A stretch of 64,000 nucleotides of DNA from Mesostigma viride (taxonomy: Eukaryota > Streptophyta > Mesostigmatophyceae > Mesostigmatales > Mesostigmataceae): NCBI GenBank assembly GCA_009746045.1, contig RPFO01000296.1, positions 2,018,564-2,082,563 of the forward strand, written 5' to 3'. The position numbers and the translations under genes were made by a program. The notes below the pieces were generated by a model. It was not told the DNA's origin and made no database searches. It was given only the letters and a program-made list of their open reading frames with translations. Positions 36,185 through 45,800 of this stretch are shown here, one piece after another; the stretch's first letter is position 1, and each line of letters starts with the position of its first letter.

Positions 36185-36809
36185 CCTTCTTCGTCCTCTT
36201 CTTTGTCTTCTTCTTGGCCGCCGTCTTCCCCTTCGCCTCCTTCTTGGCGCATGCGTTTTTTGCGCACGACCCGATGGGCTCGGCCTTCCTCTCCTTGCTG
36301 TTCTTTATGTACTGCACGCAGGGCTTGTTGCCGTTCTTCTTCTTGAGATCCTGGTAAATCTGGTTCTTCTCCTTTCGTTTGGCCTTCTTCTCGGCATCGG
36401 TGCGCTTCTCGAGCGTCCACTTCGGCTGCTGCTTGACGAGCTCTTCCCACGCCCGCCGCTTCCGTTCGCACAACTTCAAGTCGCTGGAGAGGTTCAACTT
36501 GGCGATCATCGCGGTCGTCTCCTTGCACGCCTGCGCCAACGCGTCACGGAGGCTGTACATGCGCTCGCACTGGAGGGCGCTGTCGTGGAGGGTCTCCATC
36601 TCGTGCTGGCGGTAGATGGAGCCCACGAGTTGGGTCCAGGCTTTCACGTTTTCGCTGTGGTTGCCCCCGTTCTTCATCCGCTTCTTGGACACGATGTCCC
36701 CGCCGCCGTTCTTGTCCAGATCGCTCTTGACGAGCCCCCCGATCGTCCGGTCCGCGCTCCCGTTCCAGACCTGGCGTCGGCTTCCGATGACCGGTTCCTT
36801 CGCTGGCAT
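36156..36809 (-). CDS. Basic protein with GGL...DL...VSK motif, DNA-binding candidate
   Basis: 217 residues. Residues 14-42 carry VWNGSADRT-x-GGL-x3-DL-x5-G-x-IVSK, a motif also in the gene at 54833 and, to my memory, in short domains of many giant-virus proteins. Residues ~50-140 are helical; the C-terminal ~80 are very Lys-rich with repeated AKKxTKK blocks, histone-tail-like. A DNA-condensing or nucleoid role is likely but unproven. TTATAT lies just upstream of the ATG. Confidence 0.75.
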   Translation of the reverse strand: MPAKEPVIGSRRQVWNGSADRTIGGLVKSDLDKNGGGDIVSKKRMKNGGNHSENVKAWTQLVGSIYRQHEMETLHDSALQCERMYSLRDALAQACKETTAMIAKLNLSSDLKLCERKRRAWEELVKQQPKWTLEKRTDAEKKAKRKEKNQIYQDLKKKNGNKPCVQYIKNSKERKAEPIGSCAKNACAKKEAKGKTAAKKKTKKRTKKAKKACAKKE

Positions 36810-36843
36810 GTCGGCTTTATATCCACAGAGTACATAATATAAT

Positions 36844-39800
36844 TTACACGTACTCGATGTAGATGGAGGGCAGAGCAGGCGGCCTGTAGTGAACGTGGCG
36901 AAGGCGTTCAGAACGTTTGGAACGGTCCTCTAAAGTATAAAGTTTTTTTAATACCGAACCGATCTCTTCCTTCGCAACCTCCTTGCGCTCAGACAAAATA
37001 TCGTGCATTTTATCCCTGTCCTTCTGCCCCAACAAACGATCCACGCCCTGGGTTTGCTGAATGGCCCTGTCGCGCAAGATCTGGGTCGTGTACTCCACCA
37101 TGCGGCCGATCGCCCCCTCCGCCCCCCTCACGTCCGCATCTAGGATGGCCGTATCGCGAGCCTCTTTCGCGGCCTCTTGGACATCGTCGGGGGGCAGCAT
37201 GTTGTTTATCATCACGGGGAACGGTTTTTCGAAGCCATCCACCTTCACATGGAACCAGGGGTCGTTCACCCTCCCCGACTGCCACTGCACTCGTATATTG
37301 CGGTTGGGCCGGGGGACCTTCACTATTTCCCCGCGCTTCATCTCCCCCTTGTGGACGAAGTCGACGATCTTGTTCATCCACCCCTGGCAATCCTCGGGCC
37401 GCACGGGGCGACACCTGGTCTTGGGAAGAGGGGCCCCTGGTTTGCGCAAGTCGACGCTGCGTATCTTGTACTGGTCCTCTTCGTCCATGTTTCCTGGACA
37501 CACGTGATCCCTCGGTCCCAGCACAACAGGACGCCCCTTGCGCGGTTTCTCCGGCTCGTCGCTTTCGGTGTACTTGCCGTCCACGAACCTGCCGACGCAC
37601 TTCATCCTGCGAACGGGAGCGCCGGTGTCAGCGGCCGGAGCGGGCTGGATCGCGCGCGGGACCACGGACTTCTGCACGCTCCTGTACCCCGAGCACAGCA
37701 TGTAGTTCTTGATGGCATGCGGCCTGATCAGGGCGTGGAACGCGTTTATGATGGCCATGGACAGGTTGAAACGCGTGCGAGTGTGCTGGAACGCCTCCTT
37801 GCGAATGTAGTGCTTCCCCGTGTTGAAGGCCTGTTCGATGGGGTTGTACTCGGGGCTGTACGGCGGCGTGAATATTAATGCCGGCCTCCGCCCCTCCTCT
37901 TGCATCGACAGCCGCGTGGGCGGCACCAAGACGCCGTCCCCGCCCCCTCTCTTTCGCAGCAGCTGGGCAGAGGGGGAAAGTTCCGAGATAGGGAACACGG
38001 AGAGAGGGGGGGGCAGCTTGTTGTTGAGAGCTATGTCGCGGTTGGAAGGCGGGTCGTGGTAGCTCGCCCCGTCCATCAGCACGGTCTTGCCCTTCACGAA
38101 ACTGTCGGGCAGCGACCGGAGGAACGAGCGGAACAGGGACTTGGACACGGTCACCGGCGCGGCGCCCACGTTCAGTTCGCGCATCTGGGAAATCAGCAAG
38201 TTGATGCCTGAAATTTCGTTGGACCGCACGCCGTCTCGGGTCTGTCTCGGAGTTTGTATCCTGGCCGGAGAGTTTGCGGGGAGACGGATGTTTATGCGCT
38301 TCTGGAGCTCGGTGGGGAACACGTCGCCGTTGAAGTACTCGTCCTCCTCCTCTTCCCCCTCTGCCTCCTCTTCATCGTCCGCTTGCCCGTTGCCTTGTCC
38401 ACCACCGGCAGGTTGGTCGGGGGCGGCCCGTCGCATCCTGTACACGTAGCCCCCCCCGCCCTCCTTCAACGACGGCAGCTTTTCGTGGATGCGAGTGAAG
38501 AAGGTGTCCTTGTCGCCCCTGAACACGTGCACGATCTTCCACACGTGGACGGCCATCTCCACCCTGCTCAGGTCGGTCTTCTTCGTGTACCTCTTGAGGG
38601 ACACGTTCATGGATTGAAACAGCGCCTTTGCCAGATCCATATCGTCCGCCGTCTGGCTTTTGTGCAAGTCCGCGTACCGTTTGCTGTACAGGGGGCTGAT
38701 CGGGTTGGACAGCGCCTGGTGCAGTTTGTTGTACCGGTCTTTATGGGACTGCTCGAGCGGGTGGAAGAGAGACAGGTACATCGTCTCCACCGAGGAAGTC
38801 GCGAACGTCTTGGTGAGCAGCTTCATGGTCTCCTGTATCCCGTCCTCGAAGTCCTCCTCGTGATCGTACCTGCCCCTCGCGTCGTCGTACGCCAGAAACA
38901 CGCTCCCCTGGGCCGCGGTCTTCGTCCGCTCGAGCATGCCCGTTATCTGGATGTCCCCCCTCCCCTTGTGCATCCAGCCAGAGAACACCGGAGCGTCTTC
39001 CCCGTACGTGCGGTTGGAAACCGTGTAGTTGTGCTGAGAGATGTACGCCTGGCTGACGTAGTCGTACGCCGCCAGCCGCAGAACGAACTCGACTTTACTC
39101 TTGTCGTCCTCCTCGAACGTCACGTGATCGGCTATCATTTTTTCTGGAAGTGCCAGCCAGTAGCGGTCGCGCATGAACGTGCAGTTGATGTTTTCCTTTA
39201 TGTCGGCGTACACCCCTTGTTTGCCCTTCTCTTTCCTGGCCACCTGTTTCCAGAACTTGGTAGGCATTTCGGGGCAGTTCCTGAAATTCCTCTTCTCGTC
39301 GTACGGGAACTTCTTGACGAACCAGTTGTAGAAGAAGGACCCCTCCTCTGCCATCTCGCTCAGGATCTGCTTCAGCTTGAACAGACGTATCTTGTCCTCC
39401 GCCCCCTCCTCCTCCTGCCTGCAGATGTCCCCCACCACCTGCACTATCCCGTCCCACCAAGCGCCCTGACGAATGGACTCCGCCACCGCCTCCTGGTGCT
39501 GGTTCAGACACGGGTTGTGGTTGGCTATGCGCGCAGGGAGAGGGGGGAAGATGCGCAAGAAGAACGCGGGGGTCTTGGTCTCTTCATCGGGCCACTTCAT
39601 CGCCGCCCACACGATCGTCCGCGTGTCGCTCTGCTCGCGTCTTCGCAGCTGGGGGATCTCGCCCTTCTTGGCCCACGCCCGCGACGGGGCCATGTTCATG
39701 GTGACGCTGAACTCGTCCAGGAACACGCAGTCCTCCGCGAAGAGAGTCTTCTGCAGCTCGATCAGGTCGTTGGACTTTTCCTTGACGTACCGCAGGTCCT

Positions 39801-40401
39801 TTTCTATGTAGTCGTACGCCACCTTTTTATACGTCAGTTCGTGCTCCTTGCGAGCTCGCTGGACGTGCGCGGGCGTCAGCTCGTGGCCGCCCAGTAGCCG
39901 GTTGGCCTCTATGAACTTGGGGCGAGTGGCGGGCGGCACCCGCGAGAGGATGGCGTCGTTGCTGGCTCGGTTTATGAAGTACACCAGGTCGTCGGCGGAC
40001 ATGTAGGACACGGAAGACGTCTGCAGCTCGGAGACGAGCTTGGAAAGATCCTCCCACCCCTGCTCGCCGAACGACTGGATGTGGGGGGGCACCGACTCCC
40101 TTATTCTCGCCGCCTTAACCATCCTTCCGTTCGCGTCGGGCACTCTGTCCCACACCTTCCGCACCAGGGGGCGCAGGGCGGACCTCGTGACATTTTCCGC
40201 TATGCTGTAATCGAGTCCCAACGCATGGTCGTGTTTCCATAATGCATGATATTTGATTGCCGTTTTCTTGTCGATGCCGTAATGGTCGGCGATTTCCTTT
40301 ATAGTTTTATTGCCACGATCGTTCATATCAATAGCGACCCTCTCTCTGAAATGCAAGCTGTGGGCCTTCCCCGAACTTATGGCGTTCTGCGGAGTATCCA
40401 T
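36844..40401 (-). CDS. Giant DDE-transposase-like protein (IS630/Tc1-mariner type)
   Basis: 1185 residues. An N-terminal helix-turn-helix (~25-58, TIKEIADHYGIDKKTAIKYH) precedes a split DDE core: D229 in FLDEFSVTM, D777 in VLMDGASYHD and E856 in PPYSPEYNPIE. Usual family members are ~350 residues with the first two Asp ~110 apart; here they are 548 apart, with a ~430-residue insertion that includes an acidic linker at ~675-690. About 300 residues follow the core. No terminal inverted repeats or target duplication flank the gene, so it looks domesticated. It lies among virion genes. Confidence 0.85.
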   Translation of the reverse strand: MDTPQNAISSGKAHSLHFRERVAIDMNDRGNKTIKEIADHYGIDKKTAIKYHALWKHDHALGLDYSIAENVTRSALRPLVRKVWDRVPDANGRMVKAARIRESVPPHIQSFGEQGWEDLSKLVSELQTSSVSYMSADDLVYFINRASNDAILSRVPPATRPKFIEANRLLGGHELTPAHVQRARKEHELTYKKVAYDYIEKDLRYVKEKSNDLIELQKTLFAEDCVFLDEFSVTMNMAPSRAWAKKGEIPQLRRREQSDTRTIVWAAMKWPDEETKTPAFFLRIFPPLPARIANHNPCLNQHQEAVAESIRQGAWWDGIVQVVGDICRQEEEGAEDKIRLFKLKQILSEMAEEGSFFYNWFVKKFPYDEKRNFRNCPEMPTKFWKQVARKEKGKQGVYADIKENINCTFMRDRYWLALPEKMIADHVTFEEDDKSKVEFVLRLAAYDYVSQAYISQHNYTVSNRTYGEDAPVFSGWMHKGRGDIQITGMLERTKTAAQGSVFLAYDDARGRYDHEEDFEDGIQETMKLLTKTFATSSVETMYLSLFHPLEQSHKDRYNKLHQALSNPISPLYSKRYADLHKSQTADDMDLAKALFQSMNVSLKRYTKKTDLSRVEMAVHVWKIVHVFRGDKDTFFTRIHEKLPSLKEGGGGYVYRMRRAAPDQPAGGGQGNGQADDEEEAEGEEEEDEYFNGDVFPTELQKRINIRLPANSPARIQTPRQTRDGVRSNEISGINLLISQMRELNVGAAPVTVSKSLFRSFLRSLPDSFVKGKTVLMDGASYHDPPSNRDIALNNKLPPPLSVFPISELSPSAQLLRKRGGGDGVLVPPTRLSMQEEGRRPALIFTPPYSPEYNPIEQAFNTGKHYIRKEAFQHTRTRFNLSMAIINAFHALIRPHAIKNYMLCSGYRSVQKSVVPRAIQPAPAADTGAPVRRMKCVGRFVDGKYTESDEPEKPRKGRPVVLGPRDHVCPGNMDEEDQYKIRSVDLRKPGAPLPKTRCRPVRPEDCQGWMNKIVDFVHKGEMKRGEIVKVPRPNRNIRVQWQSGRVNDPWFHVKVDGFEKPFPVMINNMLPPDDVQEAAKEARDTAILDADVRGAEGAIGRMVEYTTQILRDRAIQQTQGVDRLLGQKDRDKMHDILSERKEVAKEEIGSVLKKLYTLEDRSKRSERLRHVHYRPPALPSIYIEYV

Positions 40402-40430
40402 CCATACATTCTAGGGCGGAAAAAAATGCG

Positions 40431-40862
40431 CTAATACGAGCGCCGCTGCAGGTCGTCCGTCACCGGCATGTTGGTCATGCGCGTGGTGTCGGCGACGTTC
40501 CAGGGCTCCACCACGCTCCTGAACGTGTCACGCGCCACCGAGGGGGATGTCCTCTGCAGGGACCCGGGGGGGACTCCCGGCATGTAGTTTGCCACGTTGC
40601 TATTGTCGACCGCCTCCCTCTTCCGCCTGCCCAGCACCAACCGCTTGTCGATCATGTAAGCCAGCGTGGCGACCACGGAGATGACGAGCCCCGTGAACGT
40701 CCCTCGGAACGAGTTCGTCAGCACGCCGCCAAGGACGGCGCAGTAGATACCGAACCTCTTGGCCGATACGAACCTCTCCTTGGAGGGGATCCCCTGCGCC
40801 AACGGCCAGAACGACAGGTAATCATCCGACAGACCCTCGAAGTAGGCGTCAACAAAACCCAT
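40431..40862 (-). CDS. Two-span membrane protein
   Basis: 143 residues. Two adjacent hydrophobic spans at ~38-52 and ~54-70 (FGIYCAVLGGVLTNSF and GLVISVVATLAYMI) are followed by a basic stop-transfer (KRLVLGRRKR) and a polar Asn/Pro/Thr-rich tail. Small two-span proteins with such tails recur in NCLDV inner membranes. It starts 24 bp from the end of the next gene on the same strand, so they may be co-regulated. Confidence 0.72.
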   Translation of the reverse strand: MGFVDAYFEGLSDDYLSFWPLAQGIPSKERFVSAKRFGIYCAVLGGVLTNSFRGTFTGLVISVVATLAYMIDKRLVLGRRKREAVDNSNVANYMPGVPPGSLQRTSPSVARDTFRSVVEPWNVADTTRMTNMPVTDDLQRRSY

Positions 40863-40885
40863 TCGCGTTTCTATAGTAAGCTGCG

Positions 40886-41389
40886 TTAATTTTCGAGCCG
40901 CGGTACACTACCCCCGTCGCCGATCTGCCCCATCATCTGCTGTATGAGCCCCATGCACGCCTCGCTCGGGTCCTGATCCCCGACCGCCACACTCTCCGCG
41001 AACGACTGCGCCATGGCCTCCGCCTGCTTCATGATCTCCGGGGGGATCTCCTGGATGCCGATGCCGATGATGGCCAGCGTCTGCAGGTACTGCCAGATGG
41101 CGTCCTTGGTGCCGCTGGGCGAGTTCGCCCACTTGGTCTGGAATTTGACGTCCCTCAAGTACGGCACGTCGCCGAACGCCTCGAACACCGAGTCGTCCTT
41201 GGACATGATGGCCTGCATGTGGGGTCCTATCGCCTCCATGTACTTCTGCAACGGCAGCCTGGCGTTGGACTTGCACGCCAGCTCGAACGCCGTCAGTATG
41301 CCGGGGATGGTCCTCTCCTCGGGGTACGCCAACTCCAGCTCGCTGAGGAAGGACTTCATCATGCTGTTGAAAGCCTGCACCGCCGACAT
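40886..41389 (-). CDS. Conserved NCLDV-type helical protein
   Basis: 167 residues from MSAVQAFNSM; an upstream ATG adds 23 residues across the promoter. The stretch FLSELELAYPEE through MQAIMSKDDSVFEAFGDVP, and then TKDAIWQYLQTLAIIG, resemble a family of ~150-200 residues seen in several algal and amoebal giant viruses, of unknown role. It is all helical, with no membrane span. TATATACTCTAC lies upstream of the ATG. Confidence 0.75.
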   Translation of the reverse strand: MSAVQAFNSMMKSFLSELELAYPEERTIPGILTAFELACKSNARLPLQKYMEAIGPHMQAIMSKDDSVFEAFGDVPYLRDVKFQTKWANSPSGTKDAIWQYLQTLAIIGIGIQEIPPEIMKQAEAMAQSFAESVAVGDQDPSEACMGLIQQMMGQIGDGGSVPRLEN

Positions 41390-41475
41390 CGCCCGACCTA
41401 TATACTCTACATCGCAAATTATTGGGCGCGCGTAAACGAAAAAAATATCTGCCAACACTGTATACGTACACGCAA

Positions 41476-41676
41476 ATGGTGCTTTCGCAGACCCCGCTGA
41501 CTCAGGATATCCTCAAGGCGCTCGTCGTCATGATGGCGCTCTCCCTCGCCGACGCGCAGGCCAACAAGACCGGCTACAAGAACGGGCTCAAGGACAAGAA
41601 GATGTGGGTGCGGTTCGGGTTCGTCTCCGCGTCTCTCGTCGCGTTCTGGATGCTCGTCCAGCCGCAGCTCGGCTGA
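41476..41676 (+). CDS. Small single-span membrane protein
   Basis: 66 residues from ATGGTGCTTTCG. A central polar/basic part (ANKTGYKNGLKDKKMWVRFG) is followed by a C-terminal membrane span (FVSASLVAFWMLVQP). It is divergent from the 40886 gene with ~86 bp between starts, containing TATA-like boxes on both strands. A poly(A) signal (CAATAAAC) follows the stop. Confidence 0.6.
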   Translation: MVLSQTPLTQDILKALVVMMALSLADAQANKTGYKNGLKDKKMWVRFGFVSASLVAFWMLVQPQLG

Positions 41677-41736
41677 GTAAGATCACATCGCGCTCAATAA
41701 ACACAAAAATTCCCATCGTTCAGTATAGCTGCCACG

Positions 41737-42372
41737 ATGGAGGTAAAAGTCCGCATCAACGGCGCCATGCACAAGTGGTCCTTCCCCGCCTCCATGATAG
41801 CCACCGCCCAGTCCATGACCGGCGAGACCGCGGACGAGTGCAAGACCATCCTGAAGACGGTCATCGTGAGGCTGGCGGGCATTCTGGAGTCAGGGACCAT
41901 GGAGGGCACCGTCAGCGACGTGGAGGTCGTGTGTCTGATGCACATCAGGAACCAGAAGGACCTGCCCGACGTGATGAAGGACGGCATATCGCTGATCCTG
42001 GACGGATGGAAGGCGGCCGAGGAGAGCATCAACGAGCAGGGGCGCAAGGGGCTGCGGATGATGGAACGCATCCTGCCCGTGCTCATGACCTGCGAGAACA
42101 GGGAGGCCTTCGACAAGTTCTTCTCCAGCACGCTGTACCCCGCCATGGAGGACGGCGAGATGAAGGCCGTGGTCAAGTTCCTGAGGGTCATGTCCAACTG
42201 GACCAACTCGGGCGAGTCGCCCGTCAAGAAGGACAGCCACTACATCGAGAAGTACCTCGAGCGGGTGTACGCGAACATGGTCGCGCCCGTCTTCGCCGTG
42301 AAGAAGCGCACGGTCGTCTCGAAGCGGCTGGACGCCGCCGCGGACACCATCGAGGAGTACATCGACGCGTGA
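41737..42372 (+). CDS. Helical protein of unknown function
   Basis: 211 residues, predicted all-helical after a short beta start (MEVKVRINGAMHKWSF). Many Met, Glu and Lys residues and no Cys cluster or membrane span. It follows the small membrane protein on the same strand. I do not recognise it; size and composition fit a virion or assembly factor like its minus-strand neighbour at 40886. Confidence 0.7.
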   Translation: MEVKVRINGAMHKWSFPASMIATAQSMTGETADECKTILKTVIVRLAGILESGTMEGTVSDVEVVCLMHIRNQKDLPDVMKDGISLILDGWKAAEESINEQGRKGLRMMERILPVLMTCENREAFDKFFSSTLYPAMEDGEMKAVVKFLRVMSNWTNSGESPVKKDSHYIEKYLERVYANMVAPVFAVKKRTVVSKRLDAAADTIEEYIDA

Positions 42373-42430
42373 GTCCGACAGCGCGCTTTCGCACGCCCTA
42401 TTCTCGGGTCTGTCTATTGAGCAGACAGAC

Positions 42431-42805
42431 ATGAGTGGAGGCGCCCCGCTTGGAAAGGCCTTCTCATTTTCCCCTGTCGCAGAGGAAGACAGCGTGCCCC
42501 AGCACCAGATGCAAGGGGGGCAGTCGGAGATCCGCCCCGCCGCAGAGACGGAGAGGGAGCCCATCAACGTGCCGTCGCAGTCGTTCCCCCCGCCCCCCGG
42601 CGCCATGGCCAGGAGGCCCGCGCAACCGGACCAGGCGCAACGGCTGGCGAGGCAGCAGACATTGTTCGAGATGAAGATGCGCGAGATAGCCAGGGAGGAG
42701 TCGCGCAATAGCGGGATGCTGTTCCTGGCAGCCGGCGTTGTCATCGCCGGCGTCCTAGCGTACACGTACATTTACAAGAAGCCCCCGGTGGAGTTTCCCG
42801 AGTGA
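42431..42805 (+). CDS. C-terminally anchored membrane protein
   Basis: 124 residues. A Pro/Gln/Glu-rich N-terminal region is followed by a short helix (RLARQQTLFEMKMREIAREE), one membrane span (GMLFLAAGVVIAGVLAYTYIY) and a short KKPPVEFPE tail. Topology is that of a tail-anchored virion membrane protein. AATAAA follows the stop, ahead of the fibre gene. Confidence 0.7.
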   Translation: MSGGAPLGKAFSFSPVAEEDSVPQHQMQGGQSEIRPAAETEREPINVPSQSFPPPPGAMARRPAQPDQAQRLARQQTLFEMKMREIAREESRNSGMLFLAAGVVIAGVLAYTYIYKKPPVEFPE

Positions 42806-42871
42806 TGAATTAAAGCCCGTCTATTTTCAATAAAGTTTTTTTCTCCCCATATGATACAGTAACTGCACGCA

Positions 42872-45800
42872 ATGAGTACCGCCCTTTCGAACCTAGGAAC
42901 CGGTAGATTCCACCAGGTGTACTCCGACCAGGTAAGTTCGGATAACCAGACCAGCAGCTCGTTCGCCATCCTGTCCAACACCAAAATCGACCTGGTGCCG
43001 AACGTCCTCAATGGGAACGCCGTCGACGCCGCCGTCCTGCCCGCGACCGGCCTGGCGACCAACGAGGTCATCGTGCACGGAAACCTCAAAGTCATGGGCA
43101 CGATCGACGGCGCTGTATCCGCTGGCAGTGCCCCCACCGTGGACTACACCAAGAACGTGTCGACCACCGAGGCTCCCAACACCCTTGTCGCTTCCGCCAG
43201 CAACCACCTCGTTCTCCAGGCGGCGTCCACGGCCAAGGAGGTGATCGTGCAGGACTCCAAGTTCGTGGCCCACCGCCCCACGACCGCCATCACCACCACC
43301 ACCGTCCCGACGCCCGACATCCTGGCCGTTCGCGCAGAGAGGGCGGGGGTAGCCGATACCCAGGAGTTTACCTTGGGTCTCGCGTACGGCGACACGGGTT
43401 CCACCTTCCTGTTCTCGGATGGCAACTCCACCAGCAAGACCGCGTGGCGCGGTCTCATCGATTCGGGGGCGAACGATATGGAGATCAAGTCCGACGCCCA
43501 GATGCGCGTCTCCGCCGACCGTCTCACCACCGGTGAGGTGCGTCTCGGGGCCGGCGCGGGCATCACCCTGGCACCCAGCATCGCCACCCCCGGCGCCGAC
43601 CCAGCCACCAAGGTCGTCGTGCAGTCCGCCACCGTCGAGAACACGGGCGTCGCCGCCACCTCAGAGACCCGCGGCAACCACGCCTACTCCATCGACGCGA
43701 CCACCATCGCGGCCAAGAGGGGTGTGGGGAACACCACGACGGGCGGCAACCTCTGGCTCACGGGCGACCCCACCGTCACCGGCAGCAGCGTCGCCGTCGA
43801 GCAGGTCAAGTTCGTCGACTCGAGCGTGTCGACCACCAACCCGTCGCTCGCCCTGTCCGCCGCGGCCAACGTGTCGGTCCTGAACGACCTGGTGCTCACC
43901 GCCACTGACGGCGACGGCGGCAAGATCGCCACCAAGACCGGCGACCTCTACCTCAACCCCGCCAGCGGGACGCTCAAGGTCAACGGCAACATGCAGGTGG
44001 ACGGCACGCTGACCACCGTCAACACCACCGTGCAGAACGCCGTCGTCACCGAGAAGACTCTGCGGCTCGCCGGCACCAAGAACACCGTGGCCGTCGCGTG
44101 GGCCTTCGACGGGAACTCCAACCTGTCGAGCTCCACCAACGTGGCGATGGCCCCCACGAACGCCGCTGTTACGGCGGGCAAGCTGCTGCTGACCGCCAAC
44201 GTGTCGGCGAACGGCACGGCCAACTGGGTTTCACCCTGGCCCAAGAACCTCGAGTCGTACGAGATCACCTTCAACGTCTCCTTCGCCGGCGTGCCGGGTG
44301 CGGCGTCCTCTGCCAAGAAGCTGTTCTCGTACGGCCCCTTGATCGGCAAGCTGAACGTGCCCGCATCCGGCTCGTTCGGAACCATCACCGTCGACAACGG
44401 CACCATCACGAGCACCTCCTCGTCGAGCCCCATCAGGACGGACGGCACCGTCACTAACATCAAGTACAAGATCGTCGCGCGCAGGACGTACTACGCCACC
44501 ACAGCTCTGTCCACCTTCGAGCTGTTCGTCGACGGTGTGCGGTGTATCAGCACCACCGGCGACGGCATCGCTCTTCTCGACCTTCTCGCCACCCCCGCCT
44601 TCGTTCTCGGCGGCGACACGTTCACCTGCGCGGTCTCGTACGACGATATCCGCATCGAGCTCGTCACCGCCCCCTCCAACACCGTATGCGACGGAGGCGG
44701 ACTCAGCGTCCTCGGCGACGGCGCCGTCAACTCTGTCGCCTGCGACCGCTCCATCACGTGGCAGAAGGGGACCACCCAGGAGAAGGGCGACTACACCGGC
44801 TCCTACTGGCAGGTGAAGGGAGGGCAGCTCATGCTCTCCCGGACGATCGACACCAGTCTGCGCAAGGCCCCGGGGTCCAGCATCCTGCTGAGCTCGCTGC
44901 CCGCCAAGACCGGCACCACGACCGAGCCTAATCTGTGGAAGTTGGCCGCCTATACCGGAACCGGACCCTACACGACGGCCGACTCGGTGTCGGGGCTGAA
45001 CCTGACGTACTTGTCATCGGGGTCTGGTATCACGGGCTGGCTCGGCGAATGGTTCAATGACAGTGTGAACAGCGTCACGGCCACTGGCACCAGTGTAACA
45101 AACTACGGTTCGGGTACGAGCGGGACTTTCCAAGGAGTCACACCCGTCGCGAGCGAGGTGACCATCCCGACAGGTCTCCAGGCCGCGTGTACCAGATACG
45201 TCACGTTGTCCGATATTGAAACCGGGACTTCGACCAGCGGCTACGGTTCGTGGTCGGTCGAGGCAAAGGTGAAGACGTCGGCCGGAAGTTCCAACATCTG
45301 GGGCATATTCACGATCGGTCAGGATTATTCAGGGGGCTCCAATGGCAATCAGATCTTGCTGTATGGACAAGGTTCGACCCTCATCATCGTTACTGAAACG
45401 TCAGGTAATGCCAACCGCAACTTGTTGATTCCAACTTCCGCACTAACGGCCGCGTTCACGGCAGCCAGCGTGGCGTATACCAGCAACCCAAACAGCGGGA
45501 GCTACCACACGTACAAGATTCTCAGGAAGGCGAACGCCACGGTGGGAACAGTCACTACACCATCGGATGTGATGCAGTTCTGGTATGACGGAGTGGAAAT
45601 CACGCTGACGGTGGGGAGCAACGGAATCACCTCCTCGGGTGCCATGCTGAACGTGCCAATCGGATCCACCGGGTCTAACAAAAATCTCATGATCGGACCG
45701 ACCCAGCGGCGAGACCTGGATGCCACGAGCACGCTGGACTACATCCGTTTCAGGAACGAGAGCAGCGTGGTGGCCGTACCAGATCACGCGACTCAATCGG

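Noticed and set aside
38254-39897. 547-codon frame opposite the DDE-like gene
   Set aside because: The minus strand shows HTH and DDE motifs; the plus frame shows Leu/Val/His-rich shadow composition.
36810-40435. Terminal inverted repeats marking the DDE gene as a current transposon
   Set aside because: The flanks at 36810-36843 and 40402-40435 show no matching inverted ends or TA/target duplication.
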